A stretch of DNA of 17,497 bases from an uncultured Collinsella sp. (lineage in GTDB: Bacteria > Actinomycetota > Coriobacteriia > Coriobacteriales > Coriobacteriaceae): contig CAKUEU010000036.1 in NCBI GenBank assembly GCA_934646865.1, forward strand, positions 1 to 17,497, given 5' to 3'. The notes below the pieces were generated by a model. It did not search any database, was not told the origin of the DNA, and was given only the letters and a program-made list of their open reading frames with translations. Position 1 is the stretch's first letter. Every line of letters begins with the position of its first letter. A program made the position numbers and the translations under genes. This document shows, in pieces, positions 1 through 7,199 of the stretch.

Positions 1-75
1 AGCCACGGCGGCGTCATCGGCGTGACCTCGGTCGAAGGCGTCGGCAGCCGCTTTACGATTCGCCTACCGCGGTAA
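1..75 (+). CDS. Sensor histidine kinase, C-terminal end (partial)
   Basis: The window opens inside a reading frame that ends at the TAA at 73-75. The 24 visible residues begin SHGGVIGV and end GVGSRFTIRLPR. This matches the end of the HATPase_c domain of two-component sensor kinases, where a glycine-rich G-x-G-S-x-F segment (G2 box) is followed by a beta strand ending in LP. The protein would autophosphorylate on a histidine and pass the phosphate to a response regulator. The sensor domain, the phosphorylated histidine and any partner regulator lie outside the window, so the signal cannot be named. A related HATPase such as an anti-sigma kinase is less likely because of the LP ending. Confidence 0.75.
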   Translation, partial: SHGGVIGVTSVEGVGSRFTIRLPR

Positions 76-93
76 GGGGCGCTTCTCGCGAAA

Positions 94-277
94 CGAAGGT
101 GAATGGTTTTCCCGAGAAGTGAACGACCTATTTTGGGCCCCTGAAGCATCCACACTTTTTGGCGCCAAAACTGCAGGAAAAACTCGACGAAACCGCAGGA
201 AATTCCACCCTCAAAGTGTCGATGCTTCAGGGGTCCGTTTTTGATCGTTCACTTCTCGGGAAAACCATTCACCTTCG
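94..277. repeat. Large inverted repeat with 65-nt arms
   Basis: Positions 94-158 and 213-277 are reverse complements at 57 of 65 positions. The outer 33 bases (94-126 against 245-277) are perfect, and the eight mismatches lie in the inner half, mostly at 127-137. The 54-base centre contains two similar CTGCAGGAAA / CCGCAGGAAA segments. The stretch sits between the kinase stop and the terminator at 312-350. No convincing coding frame with a ribosome binding site is present. It could be a non-autonomous palindromic repeat or a very stable RNA hairpin at the 3' end of the kinase transcript. Confidence 0.85.
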
Positions 278-311
278 ATTTATAACAGTCCACCAGACGG
301 CCGCGCGGCAT

Positions 312-350
312 AAAAAATGGGGTAAGACCACGTGGCCTTACCCCATTTTT
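312..350. terminator. Bidirectional intrinsic terminator
   Basis: A perfect 14-bp stem (313-326 with 337-350) has A-runs on the left and T-runs on the right, so it reads as GC stem plus U-tract on both strands. It lies between the kinase (+) and the VOC gene (-), which converge here. This is the shape expected of a shared terminator. Confidence 0.9.
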
Positions 351-373
351 CGTTAGCTGTAACAGCTTGCGCG

Positions 374-748
374 CTACTCGCGGCACAGGTGCACGGCGAA
401 GCCGGCGAACTCGCGCTTAAAGTACACGAGCTTGGTACCACCATCGGGCAGCAGCGCGCGCGACTCCTCGTTGACCTCGAGCCCGCGCTCGGCAAACCAC
501 TTCTCGGCCGCATCGATATCGTTGACGGCAAAGCCGATGTGACCCTTGGTGCCACGACCGTTCTGCTTCATGATCTCGACCAGCGAATCGTTGAAGTACG
601 AAACCGGGGTCTCGATAACGGGCATGCCCATCATCGTCGAGAACAGCTCCGCGATCTCCAGGGCATCGGCCGGATCGGTGGCGTTGATGCCCACGTGGGC
701 GACGCGCATGCCAAAGAGCTCGACCGGGTTGGCGTTCTGCTCACTCAT
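374..748 (-). CDS. VOC (glyoxalase-fold) family protein
   Basis: A 124-residue protein with the beta-alpha-beta-beta-beta repeat pattern of the vicinal oxygen chelate fold. Segment MRVAHVGINATDP (14-26) opens the first module and HIGFAVNDIDAAEKWF (70-85) the second. The protein ends FAVHLCRE. H18, E58 and H70 sit where VOC enzymes hold a metal. From memory, it resembles the VOC domain fused to the C-terminus of some bacterial KDPG/KHG aldolases, but here it stands alone. The ATG at 746-748 lies 11 bases after the stop of the PTS IIB gene, so the two are probably co-transcribed and translationally coupled. The open frame continues upstream across the IIB gene in another frame, but the domain begins at this ATG. 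The substrate is unknown. A link to sugar-acid or hexitol metabolism is inferred only from the neighbour. Confidence 0.8.
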   Translation of the reverse strand: MSEQNANPVELFGMRVAHVGINATDPADALEIAELFSTMMGMPVIETPVSYFNDSLVEIMKQNGRGTKGHIGFAVNDIDAAEKWFAERGLEVNEESRALLPDGGTKLVYFKREFAGFAVHLCRE

Positions 749-759
749 ACAGGCAGCGC

Positions 760-1047
760 CTACTGAGCCATGACGTCGAGGACGGCCTTCTCGGCGGCGA
801 CGCGGTTCATGCCGGTCATGAAGGGCACGCCGCTCACGTACGGGCAGGTGAGGCCCTCGGGGGCAACGGTGGTGGCGATCAGCAGGTCGGCGCCCTCGTC
901 GCAAGCGTCCTTGGCCTCGGAGATGGCGCACTGCACGATCTCGTACTTGTCGGCGTAACCGTTGGCGTCGAGCAGGGTGGCGACCTTCTGGGCAACGAGC
1001 GTGGAAGTAGCAGCGCCAGCACCGCAAGCCAAAACGATCTTCTTCAT
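760..1047 (-). CDS. PTS system galactitol-type IIB component
   Basis: A complete 95-residue EIIB-type protein. It begins MKKIVLACGAGAATST, and C8 in the CGxGxxTS loop is the phosphorylated cysteine of the lactose/galactitol (Gat) class of IIB. The length is normal for GatB-like proteins. It would accept phosphate from a IIA protein and pass it to sugar bound by a membrane IIC. Neither IIA nor IIC is encoded next to it: the upstream gene is on the other strand and the downstream partner is a VOC protein. It must act with a transporter encoded elsewhere, or have a regulatory role. The start has a good binding site (AAGGGAG, 1057-1063, 9 bases from the ATG). The sugar cannot be told from this sequence. 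Confidence 0.85.
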   Translation of the reverse strand: MKKIVLACGAGAATSTLVAQKVATLLDANGYADKYEIVQCAISEAKDACDEGADLLIATTVAPEGLTCPYVSGVPFMTGMNRVAAEKAVLDVMAQ

Positions 1048-1149
1048 AGGTAATGTCTCCCTTCGAGGTTTACTTTAGTTAAGTGTACCGCAGCGAGCGA
1101 TGGCGCTCGGCCTCGATGCACTTTTATGCCAGTTTGCTTGTGCGCTGCG

Positions 1150-1155
1150 TATAAT
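1150..1155 (+). promoter_or_regulatory. Putative -10 box for the 1211 gene
   Basis: A consensus TATAAT lies about 55 bases upstream of the ATG at 1211. No clear -35 box is found at 16-18 bases: TTGCTT at 1134-1139 is too close. The call rests on the -10 alone. Confidence 0.45.
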
Positions 1156-1210
1156 ACATCTAGTACATGTTGTCATACCGCTCGCCTTACGAGCGACTAA
1201 GGACTCTGAA

Positions 1211-1834
1211 ATGCCCGATTCCCGCACCCTCTGGACCGCCGTCGTTATCATCTGCATCGCCGTGTCGGTGTTCTTTAGCGTCAAAAAACGCACCACGTTC
1301 AAGCGCCTGCAGCAACTTATGGCCGCCAAGCAGTGGGATGAGTTCGACCGCTTGCTCGACGCCAAACTCACCAGCATGCTGTACCCGCGCTACAACCGCG
1401 ATTACCTGCGCCTGAACTCCTATCTGCTGCGCGAGGACCACGAGCGCGCCGATGAGATGTTCGACCTGCTGCTGGGCCTCAACCTGCCCAAGATGCAGCG
1501 CGTCGACCTGGTGATCAAGGCCTTCAACTATTACGTTGGCCAGGAGGACCGCAAAAAGTCCAAGGAGCTGCTGCACGAGATCAAAGGCTTTGAGGGCGGT
1601 CAGGCCGAGACGGTCGCACACGAGTGCCAGCTGATGTACGACACGATGATCCTCAAGCGCCACAACGACATTCCCGAGCTGGAGCGCATGCTCGAGGAGG
1701 CCGGCGACGACCCCGTTAAGCGCTGCCGCCTGGAGTACCTGCTGGCCCTGCAGTACAAGAACAAGGGCGACGAGGCCAAGTTCCAGGAGTTCCTGGAAAA
1801 GTCGAGCCAGCACTCGATGGCCGTCAACGCGTAA
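1211..1834 (+). CDS. Membrane-anchored helical (TPR-like) protein of unknown function
   Basis: A 207-residue protein that I do not recognise as a named family. Residues 7-24 (LWTAVVIICIAVSVFFSV) form one hydrophobic segment followed by KKR. This suggests a signal anchor with the body in the cytoplasm by the positive-inside rule. The remainder is almost wholly alpha-helical and charged, with repeated helix pairs such as WDEFDRLLDAKL, HERADEMFDLLLGL and DEAKFQEFLEKSS, in the style of tetratricopeptide repeats. That suggests a protein-binding scaffold. The ATG at 1211 was chosen because AAGGA lies just upstream (1199-1203) and the hydrophobic anchor starts right after it. A longer frame from about 1100 has no binding site. 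tRNA-Leu follows 31 bases after the stop. Confidence 0.8.
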   Translation: MPDSRTLWTAVVIICIAVSVFFSVKKRTTFKRLQQLMAAKQWDEFDRLLDAKLTSMLYPRYNRDYLRLNSYLLREDHERADEMFDLLLGLNLPKMQRVDLVIKAFNYYVGQEDRKKSKELLHEIKGFEGGQAETVAHECQLMYDTMILKRHNDIPELERMLEEAGDDPVKRCRLEYLLALQYKNKGDEAKFQEFLEKSSQHSMAVNA

Positions 1835-1865
1835 CGGACGGCTTGTGCTAGACTTCTAGTCTTAC

Positions 1866-1950
1866 GGGGGCGTGGCGGAATTGGCATACGCAGGGGACTT
1901 AAAATCCCTCGCCGCAAGGATTGTGGGTTCGAGTCCCACCGCCCCTACCA
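1866..1950 (+). tRNA. tRNA-Leu (anticodon UAA)
   Basis: An 85-nt class II tRNA. The acceptor stem pairs 1866-1872 with the CGCCCCT segment ending at 1946. The D-arm GCG/CGC is present. The anticodon stem GGGGA/TCCCT carries the loop CTTAAAA, with anticodon TAA at 1900-1902. There is an extra variable arm, and the T-arm contains GGTTCGAGTCCCACC. The 3' CCA is encoded at 1948-1950. It reads UUA and UUG codons. The 3' part recurs downstream as an inverted copy (2007-2023) and as a direct 13-base copy (2129-2141). Confidence 0.95.
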
Positions 1951-1960
1951 TATAGCGCCT

Positions 1961-2000
1961 ACGAGCCCGTATCCCCCAGGGATGCGGGCTCGTTTCTTTT
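1961..2000 (+). terminator. Intrinsic terminator after tRNA-Leu
   Basis: A 12-bp stem (1961-1972 with 1982-1993, one G-T pair) with a 9-base loop, followed by TTCTTTT. It begins 10 bases after the encoded CCA and fits termination of the tRNA transcript. Confidence 0.85.
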
Positions 2001-2002
2001 AG

Positions 2003-2141
2003 ATGCCGGTGGGACTCGAACCCGCGAGGGGGCGAGCGTTAAGCGGACGCGCAGCGTCCGTAGCGAGCCGGCGAGGGCGCCGGCAGGCGACCGAAGCCGG
2101 TGCGGATTTGCGCAGCAAATACGCAGACGTCCCACCGCCCC
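2003..2141. repeat. Structured non-coding element carrying tRNA-Leu 3' fragments
   Basis: The 17 bases at 2007-2023 are the exact reverse complement of tRNA-Leu 1925-1941 (T-arm). The 13 bases at 2129-2141 repeat tRNA 1933-1945 directly. The two ends therefore pair with each other (2007-2015 with 2129-2137, 9 bp). Inside are three short hairpins: 2044-2050/2054-2060 and 2106-2111/2115-2120, each with a GCA triloop, and 2067-2072/2079-2084. Frames are open across it only because the GC content is high. None has a binding site, so no gene is called. Beyond it, 2142-2204 shows nothing recognisable. Confidence 0.7.
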
Positions 2142-2204
2142 GCGCCGCCACAAAACAGCTAATTTGGGACGGAGCAAAAAAGACTACCTCGAACCCCCCT
2201 CGGG

Positions 2205-2271
2205 AGTTGCGGTGGAATAGTTCCTATTTTTGCCGTTTACCAGCACATTTAGGAACTATTTCACCGCAACT
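2205..2271. repeat. Palindromic repeat, copy 1 (AGTTGCGGTG family)
   Basis: 22-base arms (2205-2226 with 2250-2271) pair with a single G-T and enclose a 23-base centre. The outer 16 bases match those of the palindrome at 8932-8998 except for one base (2215). The right end overlaps the first base of the stop codon of the Ppx/GppA gene (2271-2273), so the repeat abuts the 3' end of that gene. There is no U-tract, so it is at best a 3' stabilising or rho-linked hairpin. Confidence 0.85.
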
Positions 2272-3275
2272 TATTTGAGGGTGCTGAGGTTTGGAGTCCA
2301 GGTGATGGTGGGGGCTTCGCCGTCGAGGACTTCGTTGATGGTGGCGGCCATGCCGGCGAGCAGGCTGTTCTCGCTTACGGTGAGCGTCTTGTAGCCACCG
2401 GCGCGCATGAGCTCGCGGATTACCACGGCGCCGGCAAGGATCACGCCCGCGCGCTTGGGCTGCACACCCGGCAGCGCGGCGATGCCCTCCACGTCCAGCG
2501 CAGACATGCGCTCAATAGCGGCCGAAATCTGTTCCATCGAAAGCTCGCGCAAGTGCACAAAGCTCGAGTCGTACGGTTCCAGCTCGTGGACCAGCGCCAC
2601 GAGCGTGGTAACGGTGCCGCCCACCGCGACCAGGCGCTCGGCGCGCTCAAAGTCGCTGGGCAGGCTCCCAAAATAGGCAGTGAACTGCTCGCCTGCCCAG
2701 TCGGCGGCGGCAGCAAGCTCGCCCGTCGCAGGCGGCAGGGCCGAGAAGAAGCGCTCCGTCACGCGACGGCAGCCAATGTCCAGCGAGCGCGTGCCCTCCA
2801 GCGCGAAGGCCCCGCGCTCCGGTGCATACACGCCCGTCGCGAGCTCCGTGGAGCCGCCGCCCGAATCGGCGACGATGATGCGCTCGCCGGCAAAGTCGTG
2901 CGCCACACCAAAAAACGTCAGGCGTGCCTCGACCTCGCCCGGAATCACCTGCGGCTCGAGTCCCAGCTCGCGCAGGCCGTCCAACAGCAACGCGGCATTG
3001 GACGCATCGCGCGCGGCACTCGTGCACGTGGTGCAGATGCACGCAGCCCCAAAGTCGCGCGCCTCGGCCACGAACATGCGGCACGCGGCGAGCACGCGCT
3101 CCACAGCCGCCTCGCAAAAGCGACCCGTCGCGTCGACGCCCTCGCCCAGGTCGGTAATCTCGGTGTGCTTGGACGATTCCACAATCGCCCCAGCCTCGAC
3201 CTGCGCCAACACCAGTCGCGACGACACCGTTCCCAGATCAATCGCCGCCACCTTATATCGTTTGCAATTTGCCAT
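2271..3275 (-). CDS. Ppx/GppA family phosphatase
   Basis: A 334-residue protein of the actin-fold exopolyphosphatase / pppGpp phosphohydrolase family. The phosphate-1 loop AAIDLGTVSSRLVLA spans 10-24. GEVEARLTFFG (113-123) holds the family's catalytic glutamate region. ADSGGGSTEL (136-145) is the phosphate-2 loop, and VAVGGTVTTL (216-225) the adenosine/phosphate segment. It ends after the second actin-fold domain and lacks the C-terminal HD-like domain of long Ppx proteins, as is common in Actinobacteria. It would hydrolyse polyphosphate or convert pppGpp to ppGpp in the cytoplasm, and sequence alone does not decide which. The ATG at 3273-3275 has a strong GGAGGGGAG site. It follows the DivIC-like gene by 28 bases on the same strand, so the two form an operon. 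Its last codons and stop touch a palindromic repeat. Confidence 0.9.
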   Translation of the reverse strand: MANCKRYKVAAIDLGTVSSRLVLAQVEAGAIVESSKHTEITDLGEGVDATGRFCEAAVERVLAACRMFVAEARDFGAACICTTCTSAARDASNAALLLDGLRELGLEPQVIPGEVEARLTFFGVAHDFAGERIIVADSGGGSTELATGVYAPERGAFALEGTRSLDIGCRRVTERFFSALPPATGELAAAADWAGEQFTAYFGSLPSDFERAERLVAVGGTVTTLVALVHELEPYDSSFVHLRELSMEQISAAIERMSALDVEGIAALPGVQPKRAGVILAGAVVIRELMRAGGYKTLTVSENSLLAGMAATINEVLDGEAPTITWTPNLSTLK

Positions 3276-3303
3276 TGCGGGCTCCCCTCCGGGCGCTACT
3301 CGC

Positions 3304-4065
3304 CTATTCGCCGCTGGACGCGACCGTCTGGCCCTCGACGCCGTTAAATCCAAACAGCATATCGAGCGCCTGAATGTACCACGGCGCGTCTTTGCCGACC
3401 TCTTCGATTTCCTTGGCCACTTCACTGGCCTTCTTGGCGTTCGACGACTTTGAGCTCGACGACGAGTCCGAATCATCATCCAGTCCCAGCACGTCAATCT
3501 TGGTCTCGCCGGGCATCACCAGGCCCAGGTCCTCGGTCGCCGCATCTTTAATGCCCTCCTCCGAGAGCAGCTTGTCGACGCTTTTTTGCAGCTCGTCGTT
3601 GTATTGCTCGCGAATTTCGACCTGTTTGGCCAAGATGTCGCTCGAACGCTTGGCCACGTACAGGTCGCGCACGGGGAAATACAGGCTCACGAGCGCCAGT
3701 GCCACGACGATACCGATAAACAGCGGGCGCAGAGAGCCATGCGTAAAGTCGTAGATCGCCTTGACCACCGCGTTGTCGTTGGCGTAGTGCATAAAATCCG
3801 AGCCCGAAAGACGGCTCGAGGCCCTGCTCGACTTGTCGTGCGTCTGAGCCGAGGAGTGCGATGCATGCGCCGAGCGCGACGGGCGCACCGGACCGTCTGC
3901 CGAGGTATTCATTTGAGCACTGGGGCGCGAGGCACTTGCCGGGCGCTGCGCCGAGCGATCGGCGCCGGCGTAGGCGGACCCGCCGAGCTGCACCGTACGT
4001 GCGCGACGGGACGACGGCTCACGCGAACCGGCGGAATAGTACCTGTTGTCGTAAATCTGATCCAT
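3304..4065 (-). CDS. Septum formation initiator (DivIC/FtsB-like)
   Basis: A 253-residue bitopic membrane protein. Residues 1-110 are low-complexity, rich in Ser, Arg and Ala, and presumably disordered in the cytoplasm. One transmembrane helix spans about 113-133 (RPLFIGIVVALALVSLYF). A coiled coil follows (about 138-170), then EDLGLVMPGET (178-188), the LG-x-V-x-PGE signature of FtsB/DivIC proteins. After that come an Asp/Ser-rich linker (197-209) and a C-terminal tail with WYIQALDMLFGF. The family links FtsL and FtsQ in the division complex outside the membrane. The C-terminal tail and long N-terminus exceed the roughly 100 residues of classical FtsB, as often in Actinobacteria. The ATG at 4063-4065 has only a modest AAGG site, but a start further upstream would lie across the likely promoter. 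Confidence 0.88.
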   Translation of the reverse strand: MDQIYDNRYYSAGSREPSSRRARTVQLGGSAYAGADRSAQRPASASRPSAQMNTSADGPVRPSRSAHASHSSAQTHDKSSRASSRLSGSDFMHYANDNAVVKAIYDFTHGSLRPLFIGIVVALALVSLYFPVRDLYVAKRSSDILAKQVEIREQYNDELQKSVDKLLSEEGIKDAATEDLGLVMPGETKIDVLGLDDDSDSSSSSKSSNAKKASEVAKEIEEVGKDAPWYIQALDMLFGFNGVEGQTVASSGE

Positions 4066-4102
4066 GTGCGCCTTGTGCGGTTGAGGTTTGTTTGCGCTAA
4101 GT

Positions 4103-4130
4103 ATTCTAGTTATAGCACGAGCGCGCGCAA
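4103..4130 (-). promoter_or_regulatory. Putative promoter for the divIC-like/ppx unit
   Basis: On the minus strand, TTGCGC (4125-4130) and TAGAAT (4103-4108) are separated by 16 bases. The -10 lies about 37 bases upstream of the ATG at 4065. This is an eye-matched sigma-70-type promoter only. Confidence 0.45.
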
Positions 4131-4156
4131 CGCCTTCGGCAGCCTTTGCTCGACAT

Positions 4157-4188
4157 AAAAAAGGCGCTGAGCCATATGACCCAGCGCC
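4157..4188 (-). terminator. Intrinsic terminator after enolase
   Basis: Read on the minus strand, GGCGCTG (4182-4188) pairs with CAGCGCC (4163-4169). The pairing extends to about 9 bp with one G-U, and TTTTTT (4157-4162) follows. It lies 63 bases beyond the enolase stop and just before the divIC-like promoter region. Confidence 0.92.
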
Positions 4189-4251
4189 CAATGGCGGCCA
4201 TCAGAAGTGGAGCGAATCCGAGTCAACCCCGCCCCCGCAACACCACTTGCC

Positions 4252-5553
<1,302 letters not shown>

Positions 5554-5594
5554 TCACTTGGAAACGTAGTGGATGCAAGCGACCGGCCGACCGT

Positions 5595-5607
5595 GCACCA
5601 TCGGTGC
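5595..5607 (-). promoter_or_regulatory. Small hairpin in the enolase leader
   Basis: GCACC (5595-5599) and GGTGC (5603-5607) form a 5-bp stem with a 3-base loop inside the roughly 95-base untranslated leader predicted for the enolase mRNA. No known riboswitch is recognised. Confidence 0.3.
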
Positions 5608-5614
5608 GCCTCCG

Positions 5615-5659
5615 TAAGTTAGCCATGTCGCACTTTTTGCATTATGCCCTAAGTTAGCC
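5615..5659. repeat. 10-bp direct repeat around the enolase promoter
   Basis: TAAGTTAGCC occurs at 5615-5624 and again at 5650-5659. On the minus strand one copy lies in the -35/-10 spacer and the other about 20 bases past the -10. The start-to-start distance is 35 bases. It may be a pair of binding sites for a regulator. Confidence 0.5.
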
Positions 5660-5670
5660 GAGGGATACAA
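5641..5670 (-). promoter_or_regulatory. Putative enolase promoter
   Basis: On the minus strand, TTGTAT (5665-5670) and CATAAT (5641-5646) are separated by 18 bases, giving an untranslated leader of roughly 95 bases before the ATG at 5541. Both boxes are close to sigma-70 consensus. Confidence 0.6.
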
Positions 5671-5731
5671 TTGTTTTTCGAAAAATTTAGCGGGAACGAT
5701 AAGGCATGTCAGCCCCGTCGTCCCCGCAGTC

Positions 5732-6592
5732 TTACTCCTCCGCCTTCGCGGCATCCCAGAGGTCGTTGAGGCCGTGGGTCGAAAGCTCGGCCAGTTCAAC
5801 ATGGGCGTCGGCAGCCATCTGCTCCATGGCAGCCCAGCGGCGGCGGAACTTTGCCGTGCTGGCGCGCAGGGCGCTCTCGGCGTCGATCCCCTCCTTGCGC
5901 GCGACGTTGACCAGGGCAAAGAGCAGGTCGCCAAACTCCATCTCGCGCTCGGGCGAGCCGGGCTCCTCGGCCTCAAACTCGGCACGCTCCTCGGCGACCT
6001 CGTCCCACACGTCCTGGACCGTCTCCCACTCAAAGCCCACGGCCGCGGCCTTGCGCGACACCTTCTGCGCCTGCATCAGCGCCGGCAGATGCGTGGGCAC
6101 GCCGTCGAGCAGGCCCTCGGGTGCGGCCTCGCCTGCTGCCACGGCCTTGTCCTTGGCAGCCTTCTCGGCCAGCTTGACCTCGTCCCAGATCTTGAGGACC
6201 TCGTCGGAGCTCTCGGCGTCCGCATCGCCAAACACGTGCGGGTGACGGCGGATGAGCTTGGCGTCGATATCGCGTGCCACGTCGGCCAGCGTAAACTCGC
6301 CGGCGTCCGCCGCAATCTGCGCATGCAGCACCACCTGCATAAGCACGTCGCCCAGCTCCTCACGCAGGTGCGCCGCGTCATCGGCCTCAATGCAATCGAG
6401 CGCCTCGTAGGCTTCCTCAATCATGTTCTTGCCGATGCTCCGATGCGTCTGCTCGCGATCCCACGGGCAGCCATCGGGCTGACGCAGGCGCCAGATAGTC
6501 TGCACCAGATGCTGCAGCTCGGCCGATGCGTCGACCAGTGTCGACAGATCGCGCGAGCCCTCGGCATTCTGCTGAGCCATGTGCTGCGCCAT
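5732..6592 (-). CDS. mazG: MazG nucleoside triphosphate pyrophosphohydrolase
   Basis: A 286-residue all-helical protein with two MazG domains, the usual two-domain form. The N-terminal domain has LRQPDGCPWDREQTH (36-50), the paired acidic EEAYE (59-63) and EELGDVLMQVVLHAQ (78-92). The C-terminal domain has EVAEERAEF (198-206) and EMEFGDLLFALVNVAR (217-232). The E-E-x-x-E and E-x-x-D motifs bind magnesium. The family hydrolyses NTPs and dNTPs to monophosphates plus pyrophosphate, as nucleotide housecleaning and, in E. coli, in tuning (p)ppGpp. The ATG at 6590-6592 is chosen because AGGAGG lies 7 bases upstream. It starts two bases after the yfcE-like stop, so translation is coupled. A shorter start at 6578-6580 has no such site. 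Confidence 0.95.
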   Translation of the reverse strand: MAQHMAQQNAEGSRDLSTLVDASAELQHLVQTIWRLRQPDGCPWDREQTHRSIGKNMIEEAYEALDCIEADDAAHLREELGDVLMQVVLHAQIAADAGEFTLADVARDIDAKLIRRHPHVFGDADAESSDEVLKIWDEVKLAEKAAKDKAVAAGEAAPEGLLDGVPTHLPALMQAQKVSRKAAAVGFEWETVQDVWDEVAEERAEFEAEEPGSPEREMEFGDLLFALVNVARKEGIDAESALRASTAKFRRRWAAMEQMAADAHVELAELSTHGLNDLWDAAKAEE

Positions 6593-6594
6593 GG

Positions 6595-7143
6595 TTATTC
6601 CTCCTCCAGGATCACGTGGCGGAACGCGCCGCCCTCGTAGATGCCGTAGCTGTGCGTGCCGTCCTTGGGGATGCTCACGCTGCCGGGGTTGAAGAGCCAC
6701 AGGCCCGGGTGCGCCTCGCTCGCCTCGTTGACCTTGATGTGCGTGTGGCCGTAGACGAGCGCGGAGCCCTCGGGCAGCGTGGGCGCGTGGTCGACGCTGT
6801 TGTGCATGCCGGCGCCAAAGACGTGGCCGTGCGTCAGGAACAGCTCGCGGCCGGTCTCGTCGAACAGGGTGGCGTAGTCGGCCATGACGGGGAAGTCGAG
6901 CACCATCTGGTCGACCTCGGCGTCGCAGTTGCCGCGCACCGCGATGATGCGGTCGGCCAGGGCGTTGAGCAGCGGAATCACGCGCTTGGGGGCGTAATCG
7001 TGCGGCAGGTCGTTGCGCGGGCCGTGGTAGAGCAGGTCGCCCAGCAACACGATGCGGTCGGGGTTCTCGCTCTCGATGGCGGCGACGAGGCGCTCGGTCC
7101 AGTATGCCGAGCCGTGGATGTCGGAGGCGACGAGGTATTTCAT
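6595..7143 (-). CDS. yfcE: YfcE-like metallophosphoesterase
   Basis: A 182-residue calcineurin-fold phosphodiesterase of the YfcE/MJ0936 type and length. The five metal-binding motifs are all present: SDIHG (7-11, with D8 and H10), GDLLYHGPRN (35-44, D36), GNCD (71-74, N72), THGH (104-107) and GHTH (132-135). NPGS follows at 152-155. E. coli YfcE hydrolyses artificial phosphodiesters and its natural substrate is unsettled. It sits between the larC2-like gene (57 bases upstream) and mazG (2 bases downstream), so all three are probably one transcript. The AAAGGA site precedes the ATG at 7141-7143. The gene symbol is by family resemblance only. Confidence 0.92.
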   Translation of the reverse strand: MKYLVASDIHGSAYWTERLVAAIESENPDRIVLLGDLLYHGPRNDLPHDYAPKRVIPLLNALADRIIAVRGNCDAEVDQMVLDFPVMADYATLFDETGRELFLTHGHVFGAGMHNSVDHAPTLPEGSALVYGHTHIKVNEASEAHPGLWLFNPGSVSIPKDGTHSYGIYEGGAFRHVILEEE

Positions 7144-7199
7144 GGGGGGTCCTTTCGGGTGGGGTTGGTGGGGCTGGGCGCGGCATGTCGCCGGCCGCG

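Noticed and set aside
159..356. Short plus-strand frame across the large inverted repeat
   Set aside because: It begins in the palindrome, has no binding site and runs through the bidirectional terminator.
1134..1155. Full promoter TTGCTT plus TATAAT before the 1211 gene
   Set aside because: The spacer is only 10 bases, too short for a sigma-70 promoter. Only the -10 is retained at low confidence.
1933..2141. Integrated element bounded by att sites at tRNA-Leu
   Set aside because: The 13-base direct repeats are only 196 bases apart and no integrase or cargo lies between them. Kept only as an interpretation of the structured element.
1921..2278. Overlapping short frames through the tRNA-Leu 3' end and the structured element
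   Set aside because: They begin inside the tRNA or without a binding site, and their Arg/Ala/Pro-rich products reflect GC-rich hairpins. Treated as non-coding.
3276..3497. Upstream extension of the Ppx/GppA frame
   Set aside because: It overlaps the divIC-like coding region, has no domain content, and the ATG at 3275 has a strong binding site.
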